Below, in pieces: positions 16,799 through 24,638 of a stretch of 64,000 bases of DNA; position 1 is the stretch's first letter; the number at the start of each line of letters is the position of its first letter. Both the position numbers and the translations under genes were made by a program. Location: positions 2,428,001 through 2,492,000 of the forward strand of contig NZ_CP045067.1 of NCBI RefSeq assembly GCF_016864015.1, given 5' to 3'. Under the pieces are notes generated by a model, which saw only the letters and a list, made by a program, of their open reading frames with translations, was not told the DNA's origin and did not search any database. This DNA comes from Lacinutrix sp. WUR7. GTDB lineage: Bacteria > Bacteroidota > Bacteroidia > Flavobacteriales > Flavobacteriaceae.

Positions 16799-17467
16799 TT
16801 AAGCTTTCTTAGCTTTAATAGTGATTTTTAATTCCATATCATCATTAATAAACTTGTCACCAAGGTTATCAAAAACAGATTTAGAACCATAGTTAATTCC
16901 CCATTGCGTTCTGTCAATAGTAAAGGCATCACTAGAAATTGTCATAATATCACCTTCATTAGTAATAGTAACAGGAAAAGTAACATTATGCTTGTTTCCT
17001 TTTAACGTTAAGTTACCAGAAAGCATTGTCTTACCACCTTCAGCAGCTTGCGTTCCTGTAATTTCAAATGCTCCAGTAGGAAATTTGTTTACATCAAAAA
17101 AGTCACCTTCTTTTCCTGCAACAGTACCCATTAAGTGCGCTTCCAAATTCTTTTTTTGATCTCCTTCAACATCTGTAGCGCTTATAGATTTCATGTTAAT
17201 TAAAAAAGTTCCACTTTGTAAAGCTCCATTGTCTGCATGAAATATACCACTTTCAATGTTTACAGTACCATTGTGTGTTCCTGTTGGTTTAAAACCTTTC
17301 CACTCAATGGTAGATTCAGATACATTTGCAACATATTTTGCCGTTGTACTTTCGCTAACAGCAGCCGCTTCCGCATCACTTGTACTAGCTTCTTTTGCTT
17401 TTTTACAACCTATAACTGCTGTACATAATGCAACAACAGTAAAAATATTTAAAATTTGTTTTTTCAT
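16799..17467 (-). CDS. YceI-family lipid-binding lipoprotein
   Basis: The 222-residue protein has a lipoprotein signal (MKKQILNIFTVVALCTAVIGCKK) and an alanine/serine-rich linker. The YceI lipocalin-like beta-barrel follows, with STIEWKGFKPTGTHNGTVNI, FLINMKSISATDVEG, LEAHLMG, the FDVNKFPTGAFEITG block and the C-terminal DRTQWGINYGSKSVF. YceI proteins bind isoprenoid chains in the periplasm; the physiological ligand here is unknown. I start at ATG 17467, because an upstream in-frame TTG at 17500 would put 11 polar residues before the signal. A -7-like TATTTTTG lies on the minus strand at 17505-17498. Confidence 0.92.
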   Translation of the reverse strand: MKKQILNIFTVVALCTAVIGCKKAKEASTSDAEAAAVSESTTAKYVANVSESTIEWKGFKPTGTHNGTVNIESGIFHADNGALQSGTFLINMKSISATDVEGDQKKNLEAHLMGTVAGKEGDFFDVNKFPTGAFEITGTQAAEGGKTMLSGNLTLKGNKHNVTFPVTITNEGDIMTISSDAFTIDRTQWGINYGSKSVFDNLGDKFINDDMELKITIKAKKA

Positions 17468-17497
17468 AATATTTATTTTGTTTTTAGTGTTAAGTGA

Positions 17498-17505
17498 CAA
17501 AAATA
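17498..17505 (-). promoter_or_regulatory. -7 promoter box of the YceI-family gene
   Basis: On the minus strand TATTTTTG matches the TAnnTTTG consensus perfectly, 31 bases upstream of the start codon. I see no clear -33 TTG at the usual distance. Confidence 0.4.
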
Positions 17506-17558
17506 CAAATTGTTAGTGTAGTTAAAGAAGAAAATACATAAAAAAAAGGCAATGACAT

Positions 17559-17593
17559 TTTGACATTTTTATAATAATGGCAGTACTTTTGCC
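17559..17593 (+). promoter_or_regulatory. grpE-dnaJ promoter with overlapping sigma-A-like and sigma-54-like signatures
   Basis: TTTG (17559-17562), 21 bases, then TACTTTTG (17584-17591) fits the Bacteroidota housekeeping promoter. The segment TGGCAGTACTTTTGCC (17578-17593) also fits the sigma-54 pattern TGGCA-N6-TTGC with the required GG-N10-GC spacing. Both would start transcription about 26-32 bases before the grpE ATG. The flanks ATGGCA...TGCCAT also form an inverted repeat. Confidence 0.6.
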
Positions 17594-17629
17594 ATCTGTT
17601 AAAAGTATTTATAAAAACTAGGTACTACG

Positions 17630-18145
17630 ATGAGCAAGAAAAATAAAGAAGAAATTATAGAAGAACAAGCAGCAGCAGAAACACAAGAACTATCTGTTGA
17701 AGAGCAACTACAAGAGGAAGTAAAACAAGAAAAAGATAAATTTTTACGTCTTTTTGCAGAGTTTGAAAATTATAAAAAACGAACATCTAAAGAACGTATA
17801 GAGTTATTTAAGACGGCAAGTCAGGATGTTATGGTGTCATTATTACCTGTTTTAGATGATTTTGAACGTGCGTTAAGTCATATTGACGACGATAAGGAAG
17901 CCGAAGAACTTCGTAAAGGGGTGAATTTAATTTATCAAAAATTACTTTCTACACTAGAGCAAAAAGGTTTGACAGCTATATCTGTAAAAAAAGGAGATGT
18001 GTTTGATGCAGATTATCTTGAAGCAATCACACAAATTCCTGCGCCTACAGACGATTTAAAAGGAAAAGTAATTGATGTAGTTGAAAAAGGATACAAATTA
18101 GGAGAGAAAGTAATACGTTTTCCAAAAGTAGTAATAGGACAATAA
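17630..18145 (+). CDS. grpE: Nucleotide exchange factor GrpE
   Basis: The 171-residue protein has an acidic, glutamine-rich disordered N-terminus (1-35), the long coiled-coil dimerisation helix (EQLQEEVKQEKDKFLRLFAEFENYKKRTSKER) and a four-helix bundle with LLPVLDDFERALSH. The C-terminal beta domain has GDVFDADYLEAITQIPA and VVEKGYKLGEKVIRFPKVVIGQ. It releases ADP from DnaK and resets the chaperone cycle. The canonical DnaK-facing proline/aspartate block is replaced by DADYLEAITQIPAP, normal for Flavobacteriia. It is first of a two-gene unit with dnaJ. dnaK itself is not in the window. Confidence 0.96.
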   Translation: MSKKNKEEIIEEQAAAETQELSVEEQLQEEVKQEKDKFLRLFAEFENYKKRTSKERIELFKTASQDVMVSLLPVLDDFERALSHIDDDKEAEELRKGVNLIYQKLLSTLEQKGLTAISVKKGDVFDADYLEAITQIPAPTDDLKGKVIDVVEKGYKLGEKVIRFPKVVIGQ

Positions 18146-18161
18146 GAATAATTAATTAAAA

Positions 18162-18186
18162 AAATCCTTTTTTTTTGGAAGGATTT
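18162..18186 (+). terminator. Hairpin in the grpE-dnaJ gap
   Basis: AAATCCTT-9 bases-AAGGATTT forms an 8-base stem in the 51-base intergenic region, with a T-rich loop and no T-run after it. It may attenuate or protect the transcript and so set the ratio of GrpE to DnaJ. It is not a strong terminator. Confidence 0.4.
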
Positions 18187-18196
18187 AAGAATAGGA

Positions 18197-19321
18197 ATGG
18201 CAAAAAAAGATTATTACGAAATATTAGGAGTAAGCAAAAGTGCTACTGCAGCTGAGATAAAAAAGGCATACCGAAAAATGGCTTTAAAATTTCATCCAGA
18301 TAAAAATCCAGATGATAAAGACGCAGAATCTAAATTTAAAGAAGCAGCTGAAGCTTACGAGATTTTAAGTAATGCTGACAAAAAAGCACGCTACGACCAA
18401 TTTGGACATCAAGCATTTGATGGTTCCGGAGGTTTTGGAGGTGGAAGCGGTGGTATGAATATGGATGACATATTCAGCCAGTTTGGTGACATCTTTGGAG
18501 GTTTTGGAGGAGGCGGAGGCTTCTCTGGAGGTTTTGGTGGTCAACAGCAACGTAGAGTTAAAGGAAGCAACCTTAGAGTTCGCCTTAAACTTACTCTAGA
18601 AGAAATTGCTAATGGCGTAGAAAAGAAAATTAAAGTAAAACGTAAAGTCCAAGCAGAAGGTACTACCTATAGAACGTGTCCTACTTGTAATGGTTCTGGT
18701 CAAATTACTAGAGTTACAAATACTATTTTAGGAAGAATGCAAACAGCAGCCACTTGTACAACTTGTGGTGGAGCAGGACAAACGATAGATAAAAAACCAG
18801 CAGAAGCAGATGCACATGGTTTAATAAGCAAAGAAGAAACGGTTTCTATTAAAATTCCAGCAGGAGTTGTAGACGGTATGCAACTTAAAGTAGCAGGAAA
18901 AGGAAATGAAGCACCAGGAAATGGAATTTCTGGAGACATGTTAGTTGCTATAGAAGAGCAAGATCATGAAACGTTACAGCGTGAAGGAGATAATTTACAT
19001 TATGATATGTATATAAGCCTTCCAGATGCAGTTCTTGGTACATCTAAAGAAATAGATACGGTAACAGGAAAAGTGCGTATTAAAGTAGATGCAGGAGTAC
19101 AATCAGGTAAAATTTTACGCTTACGCGGAAAAGGAATACCAAGTATTAATGGTTATGGAAAAGGAGACTTACTAGTACATGTAAATGTCTGGACACCAAA
19201 AACCCTGAATAAGCAACAAAAAGACTTTTTTGAATCTATGCGTGATGACGAACATTTTTCGCCTAAACCAGAGAGCACAGATAAATCTTTTTTTGAAAAA
19301 GTAAAAGATATGTTTTCTTAA
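18197..19321 (+). CDS. dnaJ: Chaperone DnaJ with reduced zinc finger
   Basis: The 374-residue type A-like DnaJ has a J domain (1-70, with FHPDKNP), a G/F-rich linker (about 75-117) and a substrate-binding C-terminal region ([23 protein letters not shown]). It stimulates DnaK ATPase and delivers unfolded clients. The zinc-finger region carries only two cysteine pairs, C161/C164 (CPTCNGSG) and C187/C190 (CTTCGGAG), instead of the four CxxCxGxG motifs of E. coli DnaJ. Only one zinc can therefore bind. This half-finger is in my recollection common in Flavobacteriia and is not a sequencing error, because the frame stays intact. Transcribed with grpE. Confidence 0.96.
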   Translation: MAKKDYYEILGVSKSATAAEIKKAYRKMALKFHPDKNPDDKDAESKFKEAAEAYEILSNADKKARYDQFGHQAFDGSGGFGGGSGGMNMDDIFSQFGDIFGGFGGGGGFSGGFGGQQQRRVKGSNLRVRLKLTLEEIANGVEKKIKVKRKVQAEGTTYRTCPTCNGSGQITRVTNTILGRMQTAATCTTCGGAGQTIDKKPAEADAHGLISKEETVSIKIPAGVVDGMQLKVAGKGNEAPGNGISGDMLVAIEEQDHETLQREGDNLHYDMYISLPDAVLGTSKEIDTVTGKVRIKVDAGVQSGKILRLRGKGIPSINGYGKGDLLVHVNVWTPKTLNKQQKDFFESMRDDEHFSPKPESTDKSFFEKVKDMFS

Positions 19322-19345
19322 TAAAAAAACGATATTATATATAAG

Positions 19346-19375
19346 AAATCCACTTTTTAAGTGGGTTTTTTTTTG
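19346..19375 (+). terminator. dnaJ terminator
   Basis: AATCCACTT-TTT-AAGTGGGTT (19347-19367) with one G-T pair is followed by a run of eight further T. It starts 25 bases after the dnaJ stop codon. Confidence 0.85.
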
Positions 19376-19439
19376 TTAAATGGTAACAAATCTATTTCTA
19401 TTAACATTTATTTAGCAAAAAATAGTATATTTGGTTTAT

Positions 19440-19527
19440 CGCTAATTTATTTTAGCGGTAATTTTTCTTTTTCATAGCAATTTTTTCCCATCCTTTCACT
19501 TTTAGTAAAAGGGTGGGTTTTGTTTTT
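19440..19527 (+). ncRNA. Candidate small RNA
   Basis: A perfect -7 consensus TATATTTG (19426-19433) is followed by a stretch with no start codon of use. It contains two hairpins: CGCTAA-TTTATT-TTAGCG (19440-19457) and the stronger CCCATCCTTT...AAAGGGTGGG (19487-19517) with a T-rich tail, a good intrinsic terminator. The dnaJ transcript should already have ended at 19375, so this second terminator needs its own transcript. No -33 box is visible. Length and structure are inferred. Confidence 0.35.
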
Positions 19528-19715
19528 ATGCAGAACCTATATCTGTATTTCATTAACAACAAAAGAAAATTGTTGTCATAAATCATAAAACGCTTTTTTT
19601 TGCATAAACGCTTCTTCCTATCTTTAATTTATGGGTAATGCATGCTATTTCTCTTGTAACATTTTCTATATTTACAAGTCTTATATATTATCAAAACAGT
19701 TACTAAATATTAAAT

Positions 19716-20642
19716 ATGAAAAACCTCTTAGAAGCACATGCAGTTTCTAAAAATTTTGGAGATTTTAAAGCATTAAATAACGTGTCTATTTCCGTTCCTA
19801 AAGGAAGTATTTTTGGTCTACTAGGACCAAATGGAGCTGGAAAAACAACATTAATACGTGTAATAAACCAAATAACAATGCCAGATTCTGGTCATGTTAT
19901 TTTAGATGGTGAACCTTTGCAATCCCATCATGTACAAAATATTGGCTATTTGCCAGAAGAACGTGGTTTGTATAAATCTATGAAAGTAGGTGAGCAAGCA
20001 TTGTACTTGGCACAATTAAAAGGATTAAGCAAAGCAGAAGCAAAAAAAAGATTAAATTATTGGTTTGATCGTTTAGAGATAGGGGATTGGTGGAACAAAA
20101 AAATTCAAGAACTTTCTAAAGGAATGGCTCAAAAAATACAGTTTGTAGTTACTGTTTTACACGAACCGAAACTATTGATTTTTGATGAGCCTTTTTCAGG
20201 ATTTGATCCTATTAACGCAAATTTAATTAAAGACGAAATTTTACGCTTAAAAGATAATGGAGCAACCGTAATTTTTTCTACACATAGAATGGAATCTGTT
20301 GAAGAATTGTGTGATCATATTGCGCTAATCCATAAATCTAACAAAATATTAGATGGTAAATTAACAGATATAAAAAGACAATTTAAAACCAATACCTTTG
20401 AAGTTGGTATAAAAGCAGCAGACAAAGTAGCACTTGCCGAAACTATTTCACAAAAATTTGATACATCACTTACCGATTTTAGATCTTTAAACGATGAATT
20501 AAAACTAAATATAAAGCTTTCAGAAAACCAAACTTCCAATGATTTGTTGAGCTATTTAACAAGTAAAGGAGAAGTTTCTCACTTTGTAGAAGTCATACCA
20601 AGTGCTAACGATATTTTTATTCAAGCAGTAAAGAATAACTAA
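19716..20642 (+). CDS. ABC exporter ATP-binding protein (NatA-like)
   Basis: The 308-residue ATPase has Walker A GPNGAGKTT, Q-loop region NQITMPDSG, signature LSKGMAQKIQF (degenerate, LSKGM for LSGGQ), Walker B LLIFDEPFSGFD and the H-loop STHRME. A C-terminal extension of about 85 residues (DUF4162-like) follows, as in NatA/YhaQ proteins. With the next gene it forms an ABC-2 type exporter of the NatAB kind, whose members export sodium or drugs. The substrate here is not determined. It is first in an operon with permease, MscS channel and AAA+ regulator, with gaps of 3, 1 and 11 bases. Confidence 0.92.
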   Translation: MKNLLEAHAVSKNFGDFKALNNVSISVPKGSIFGLLGPNGAGKTTLIRVINQITMPDSGHVILDGEPLQSHHVQNIGYLPEERGLYKSMKVGEQALYLAQLKGLSKAEAKKRLNYWFDRLEIGDWWNKKIQELSKGMAQKIQFVVTVLHEPKLLIFDEPFSGFDPINANLIKDEILRLKDNGATVIFSTHRMESVEELCDHIALIHKSNKILDGKLTDIKRQFKTNTFEVGIKAADKVALAETISQKFDTSLTDFRSLNDELKLNIKLSENQTSNDLLSYLTSKGEVSHFVEVIPSANDIFIQAVKNN

Positions 20643-20645
20643 TTT

Positions 20646-21956
20646 ATGAACCATTTACCACTTATTATAAAACGCGAGTATTTAACAAAAGTTAAAAACA
20701 AATCGTTTATTATTATGACTATTTTAAGTCCTATTATCATGATAGCGCTTATTGCAGTTGTAGCTTATTTATCACAATTAAATAATAATAAAACACGAAT
20801 TATTTCTGTTTTAGACGAATCAGAATTAGTTACAGATATTTTTCAAAACGAAGAACATACAAAATATAATATACTTAATAATGTTTCTTTAGCGGATGCT
20901 AAAACTATAGTTGAAGAAGCAGAAACCTATGGGTTATTATATATTCCAAAACAAGACAGTATAGATGCATTGGTGAAGCATATTAAGTTTTACTCTAAAG
21001 AAACACCGTCATTATCTGTAATATCTGGATTAGAAAGCAAATTAGAAAACCGATTAAGAGATGTTAAATTACAAGAGCAAGGTATCGATTTAGATAAACT
21101 TACCGCATCAAGAACCAGTGTTAATATTGCACAAGAAAGTTTTATTGGTGAAAAAACATCGAAATTAGATAGCTATTTTAAATTAGGTTTTGGTTTAGCA
21201 GCTGGTTACTTATTATTCATGTTTATTATTATTTATGGTAACATGATTATGCGAAGTATTATTGAAGAAAAAACAAGTAGAATTATTGAAATAATTATTT
21301 CTTCGGTAAAACCAATACAATTAATGCTAGGCAAAATTATTGGGACTTCTTTAGCAGGAATCACTCAGTTTGTTATCTGGCTTATTATAGGAAGTATTTT
21401 AATGACCGTAGTTTCTGCTGTTTTGGGAATAGACTTAATGCAACAAACACCACAAAATGAAATGTTGCAGCAAGCGATGGAAAACCCGGAAGCTGCAGTA
21501 GAAATACAAAATGCAATGGCAGCTTTTTATAACTTACCAATAGGAAACTTAATCATCGCATTTATCTTGTTTTTTATAGGAGGTTATTTATTATACAGTT
21601 CGTTATATGCCGCAATTGGAGCAGCAGTAGATAACGAAACCGATACACAACAGTTTATGTTACCTATTATAATGCCATTAGTTTTGGCTGTTTATATTGG
21701 TATATTTACGGTAATAGAAGATCCTCATGGTACGGTTTCAACAATATTTTCGTTTATACCATTTACCTCTCCAGTAGTGATGCTAATGCGTATTCCTTTT
21801 GGTGTACCCATTTGGCAACAAGTACTTTCTTTTTTACTATTAGTTGGTACCTTTATGTTGACTGTTTGGTTTGCAGCAAAAATTTACAGAGTTGGTATTT
21901 TAATGTATGGTAAAAAACCGAGTTATAAAGAGCTTATAAAGTGGATTAAGTATTAA
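20646..21956 (+). CDS. ABC-2 type permease (NatB-like)
   Basis: The 436-residue membrane protein has one N-terminal transmembrane helix (IIMTILSPIIMIALIAVVAYL). A large extracytoplasmic domain (about 45-175) follows, then five or more helices in the C-terminal half, including LGFGLAAGYLLFMFIIIYGNMI and LIIAFILFFIGGYLLYSSLYAAIGA. The motif MRSIIEEKTSRIIEIIISS is typical of the ABC-2 / NatB-YhaP group. It provides the membrane path for the preceding ATPase. It begins three bases after that gene. Confidence 0.9.
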   Translation: MNHLPLIIKREYLTKVKNKSFIIMTILSPIIMIALIAVVAYLSQLNNNKTRIISVLDESELVTDIFQNEEHTKYNILNNVSLADAKTIVEEAETYGLLYIPKQDSIDALVKHIKFYSKETPSLSVISGLESKLENRLRDVKLQEQGIDLDKLTASRTSVNIAQESFIGEKTSKLDSYFKLGFGLAAGYLLFMFIIIYGNMIMRSIIEEKTSRIIEIIISSVKPIQLMLGKIIGTSLAGITQFVIWLIIGSILMTVVSAVLGIDLMQQTPQNEMLQQAMENPEAAVEIQNAMAAFYNLPIGNLIIAFILFFIGGYLLYSSLYAAIGAAVDNETDTQQFMLPIIMPLVLAVYIGIFTVIEDPHGTVSTIFSFIPFTSPVVMLMRIPFGVPIWQQVLSFLLLVGTFMLTVWFAAKIYRVGILMYGKKPSYKELIKWIKY

Positions 21957-21957
21957 T

Positions 21958-22782
21958 ATGAAAGAAATTAAAAACATACTGGGTAAATCTATTCAAATCT
22001 CTAAAGATGTAGAGATTAGTGTGCAAAATATTTTAATTTTACTTTTAGTCTTACTATTTGCAACCGTATTTTTAAGACTTCTTAGAAGGCTAATAAGTAG
22101 AAAATTACCTAGTGACGATAAGTTAAAATTCAAAGCTGTTTTTTCTTATGCAACATGGTTTAGTTATGTCATTATTGTTTTGGTAACATTACATACTGTT
22201 GGAGTTAATGTTACTGGGATTTTTGCAGCATCTGCCGCTTTATTAATTGGTATTGGTTTAGCCTTACAAACCCTTTTTCAAGATATCATTTCCGGTGTAT
22301 TTATTTTAATAGATCAATCTGTTCATGTTGGAGATATTATTGAATTAGACGGAAAAATTGGTCGTGTAGAAGAAATTAAATTACGTACCACAAGAGCAGT
22401 AACTATAGACAATAAAGTGTTGGTAATACCAAATCATTTATATTTAACTAATAGTTTGTATAATTGGACTCAAAACGGAACAACAACTCGGGAGAGTGTG
22501 GATGTTGGTGTGGCTTATGGTAGTGATGTACAATTGGTAAAACGTTTGCTTATAGAAGCCGCAAAAGGCCATAAAGATGTTTTAGAATTTCCAGGACCAG
22601 CAGTATTATTTATGGATTTTGGAGATAGTTCTCTAAATTTTAAAATTGCTTTTACGCTAAATGATAGTTTTAATGCAAGGATTCCAAAAAGTGATATTCG
22701 TTTTGAAATTGACAGACTATTTAGAGAAAACAATGTATCTATTCCTTTTCCACAAAGAGATATTCATATTATTCAGAAATAA
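21958..22782 (+). CDS. Small-conductance mechanosensitive channel (MscS family)
   Basis: The 274-residue protein has three N-terminal transmembrane segments. The pore-lining TM3 (AASAALLIGIGLALQTLFQDIISGVFILI) is rich in A, G and L. The beta domain follows with VGDIIELDGKIGRVEEIKLRTT and VIPNHLY, then an alpha/beta C-terminal domain. MscS channels open on membrane tension to release solutes. It starts one base after the permease stop (TAATATG arrangement), so translation is coupled. Co-expression with a transporter suggests a role in ion or osmotic balance. Confidence 0.93.
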   Translation: MKEIKNILGKSIQISKDVEISVQNILILLLVLLFATVFLRLLRRLISRKLPSDDKLKFKAVFSYATWFSYVIIVLVTLHTVGVNVTGIFAASAALLIGIGLALQTLFQDIISGVFILIDQSVHVGDIIELDGKIGRVEEIKLRTTRAVTIDNKVLVIPNHLYLTNSLYNWTQNGTTTRESVDVGVAYGSDVQLVKRLLIEAAKGHKDVLEFPGPAVLFMDFGDSSLNFKIAFTLNDSFNARIPKSDIRFEIDRLFRENNVSIPFPQRDIHIIQK

Positions 22783-22793
22783 AAAAAATAAAG

Positions 22794-23957
22794 ATGCCGA
22801 AAATATTAGTAATAGAAGATGAAGCTGCAATTAGAAGAGTATTAGTAAAAATTCTTTCCGAAGAAAATGATACCTATCAAGTAGAAGAAGCGGAAGATGG
22901 TTTAGTAGGAATCGAAAAGATTAAGAAAGAAGATTATGACTTAGTGCTTTGCGATATTAAAATGCCAAAAATGGATGGTGTGGAAGTATTAGAAGCAGTT
23001 AAAAAAATAAAGCCAGAAACACCAATGGTTATGATTTCTGGTCATGGCGATTTAGATACTGCTGTAAATACGATGCGTCTTGGGGCTTTTGATTATATCT
23101 CAAAACCGCCAGATTTAAATCGTTTATTAAATACCGTTCGTATTGCGTTAGATAGAAAAGAGCTTGTTGTAGAAAACAAAATGCTGAAAAAGAAAGTAAG
23201 CAAGAATTATAAAATGATAGGAGAGAGTGACGCTATTTCTCATATCAAAGAAATTATAGAAAAGGTAGCACAAACAGATGCTCGTGTTTTAATTACTGGT
23301 CCAAATGGTACCGGAAAAGAACTCGTTGCACATTGGTTACACCAAAAAAGCCAACGTTCTAAAGGTGCAATGATAGAGGTGAATTGTGCTGCAATACCTA
23401 GCGAACTTATAGAAAGTGAACTTTTCGGACATGTAAAAGGCGCTTTTACAAGCGCAAACAAAGACAGAGCAGGAAAATTTGAAGCTGCAAATGGAGGTAC
23501 CATCTTTTTAGATGAAATAGGAGATATGAGTCTTTCTGCGCAAGCAAAAGTTTTACGTGCATTACAAGAAAGTAGAATTCAAAGAGTTGGTAGTGATAAA
23601 GACATTAAAGTAAATGTTAGAGTAGTAGCTGCAACAAACAAAAATTTAAAAAAGGAAATAGAAGAAGGTAGATTTCGTGAAGATTTATACCACAGACTAG
23701 CAGTCATTCTTATAAAAGTTCCTGCTTTAAATGAAAGAAGAGATGATATTCCGTTATTGATAGAATATTTTTCTAAAAAGATAGCAGACGAACAAGGTAC
23801 AGCGCAAAAAAACTTTTCAGCGAAAGCGATAAAATTATTACAAGAATATGATTGGACAGGAAACATTCGTGAATTACGTAATGTGGTAGAGCGTTTAATT
23901 ATTCTTGGTGAAAAAGAAGTAAGCGAGAAAGATGTAAAAATGTTTGCGAGTAAGTAA
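22794..23957 (+). CDS. NtrC-type response regulator with altered GAFTGA loop and no C-terminal HTH
   Basis: The 387-residue protein has a receiver domain (1-120; phospho-acceptor in LCDIKMPKMDG, lysine in DYISKPPD). A sigma-54-interaction AAA+ domain (about 140-375) has Walker A GPNGTGKE, Walker B GGTIFLDEIGD and arginine finger region LYHRLAV. Loop 1, GAFTGA in classic activators, reads GAFTSA (216-221). The protein ends shortly after VVERLIILGEKEV, without the Fis-type helix-turn-helix used for enhancer binding. It may therefore activate from solution or work differently from NtrC. It is the last gene of the ABC/MscS operon. No cognate kinase is adjacent. Confidence 0.92.
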   Translation: MPKILVIEDEAAIRRVLVKILSEENDTYQVEEAEDGLVGIEKIKKEDYDLVLCDIKMPKMDGVEVLEAVKKIKPETPMVMISGHGDLDTAVNTMRLGAFDYISKPPDLNRLLNTVRIALDRKELVVENKMLKKKVSKNYKMIGESDAISHIKEIIEKVAQTDARVLITGPNGTGKELVAHWLHQKSQRSKGAMIEVNCAAIPSELIESELFGHVKGAFTSANKDRAGKFEAANGGTIFLDEIGDMSLSAQAKVLRALQESRIQRVGSDKDIKVNVRVVAATNKNLKKEIEEGRFREDLYHRLAVILIKVPALNERRDDIPLLIEYFSKKIADEQGTAQKNFSAKAIKLLQEYDWTGNIRELRNVVERLIILGEKEVSEKDVKMFASK

Positions 23958-23979
23958 AATAAAAAAGAATTTCAACATA

Positions 23980-24011
23980 AAACAAGACACTAATGATTTA
24001 GTGTCTTGTTT
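23980..24011. terminator. Convergent terminator inside the end of the oxidoreductase gene
   Basis: A perfect 14-base stem (23980-23993 / 23998-24011, arm AACAAGACACTAA) with a four-base loop lies 22 bases after the regulator's stop. The last eight codons and the TAG stop (23990-23992) of the opposing gene lie inside it. T-runs are short on both sides. Confidence 0.8.
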
Positions 24012-24511
24012 AGTTTAGCATCAAATGTATTAATAATATGTTCTACCTCAATTGGTATCTGGTTATCTTCCACCCAAGTATGTATATCTCCTAAATAATG
24101 CATGCCTAAATAGTTTGCAGATGCTACAAAAGGCATATTAAAACCTTTTATTATATCATTACTATTACTCGTACTTATCATAGCCATGTTTTTACCACGT
24201 AGTTGTCTTCCTAAATCTTTTTCTGTTCTAATAACATCTGAAATACGATCAAAAAAAGCTTTCATAATGCCGCTCATAGTATACCAATACACAGGAGTTG
24301 CAAAAATAATAGTGTCATAGTTTGTAATAACTTCTGTTATGACATCCATGAAATCATCCACTGCATTTTTATACTCATAATCATATTGACCAATAACCTT
24401 TGTGTTTAAATCAATAACATCATAGTTCGATTTTGATACAAGATGATTCACAATTTTATAGGTGTCACCAAAACTTCTAGAGCTTCCTTGAAGTATTACA
24501 ATTTTATGCAT
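23990..24511 (-). CDS. NAD(P)H-dependent FMN oxidoreductase, flavodoxin-like fold
   Basis: The 173-residue protein begins MHKIVILQGSSRSFGDTYKIV, the phosphate-binding loop of the NADPH-dependent FMN reductase / flavodoxin-like family. It continues with IIFATPVYWYTMSGIMKAFFDRI, the FMN-contacting motif. Such enzymes reduce quinones, azo compounds or chromate in vitro; the natural substrate is unclear. I start at ATG 24511. The longer in-frame extension to 24580 encodes a leucine-rich stretch not seen in this family. The end of the gene is used as one arm of the shared terminator. Confidence 0.85.
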   Translation of the reverse strand: MHKIVILQGSSRSFGDTYKIVNHLVSKSNYDVIDLNTKVIGQYDYEYKNAVDDFMDVITEVITNYDTIIFATPVYWYTMSGIMKAFFDRISDVIRTEKDLGRQLRGKNMAMISTSNSNDIIKGFNMPFVASANYLGMHYLGDIHTWVEDNQIPIEVEHIINTFDAKLNKTLNH

Positions 24512-24638
24512 TATCCTTAAATTTATTAAGCTAAGAAATGACTTTGATAAGAATAAATGGCTAATTTCTAATAGAAACAATTAATGGTAAAACAGAAAAT
24601 ATTGATGTGTTTTAAAAAGGAACAAAATTAAGGGTGCG

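Larger units (their letters stand above)
19322..19715. other. 394-base intergenic region between dnaJ and the ABC exporter operon
   Basis: It holds no convincing coding region. It contains the dnaJ terminator, a candidate small RNA (19440-19527) and one copy of a short element also found after sucC (19528-19555). It also holds a 7-base inverted repeat CTTGTAA/TTACAAG (19653-19659 and 19672-19678) around a -7-like TATATTTA (19667-19674), which may be the controlled promoter of the ABC operon. Confidence 0.6.
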
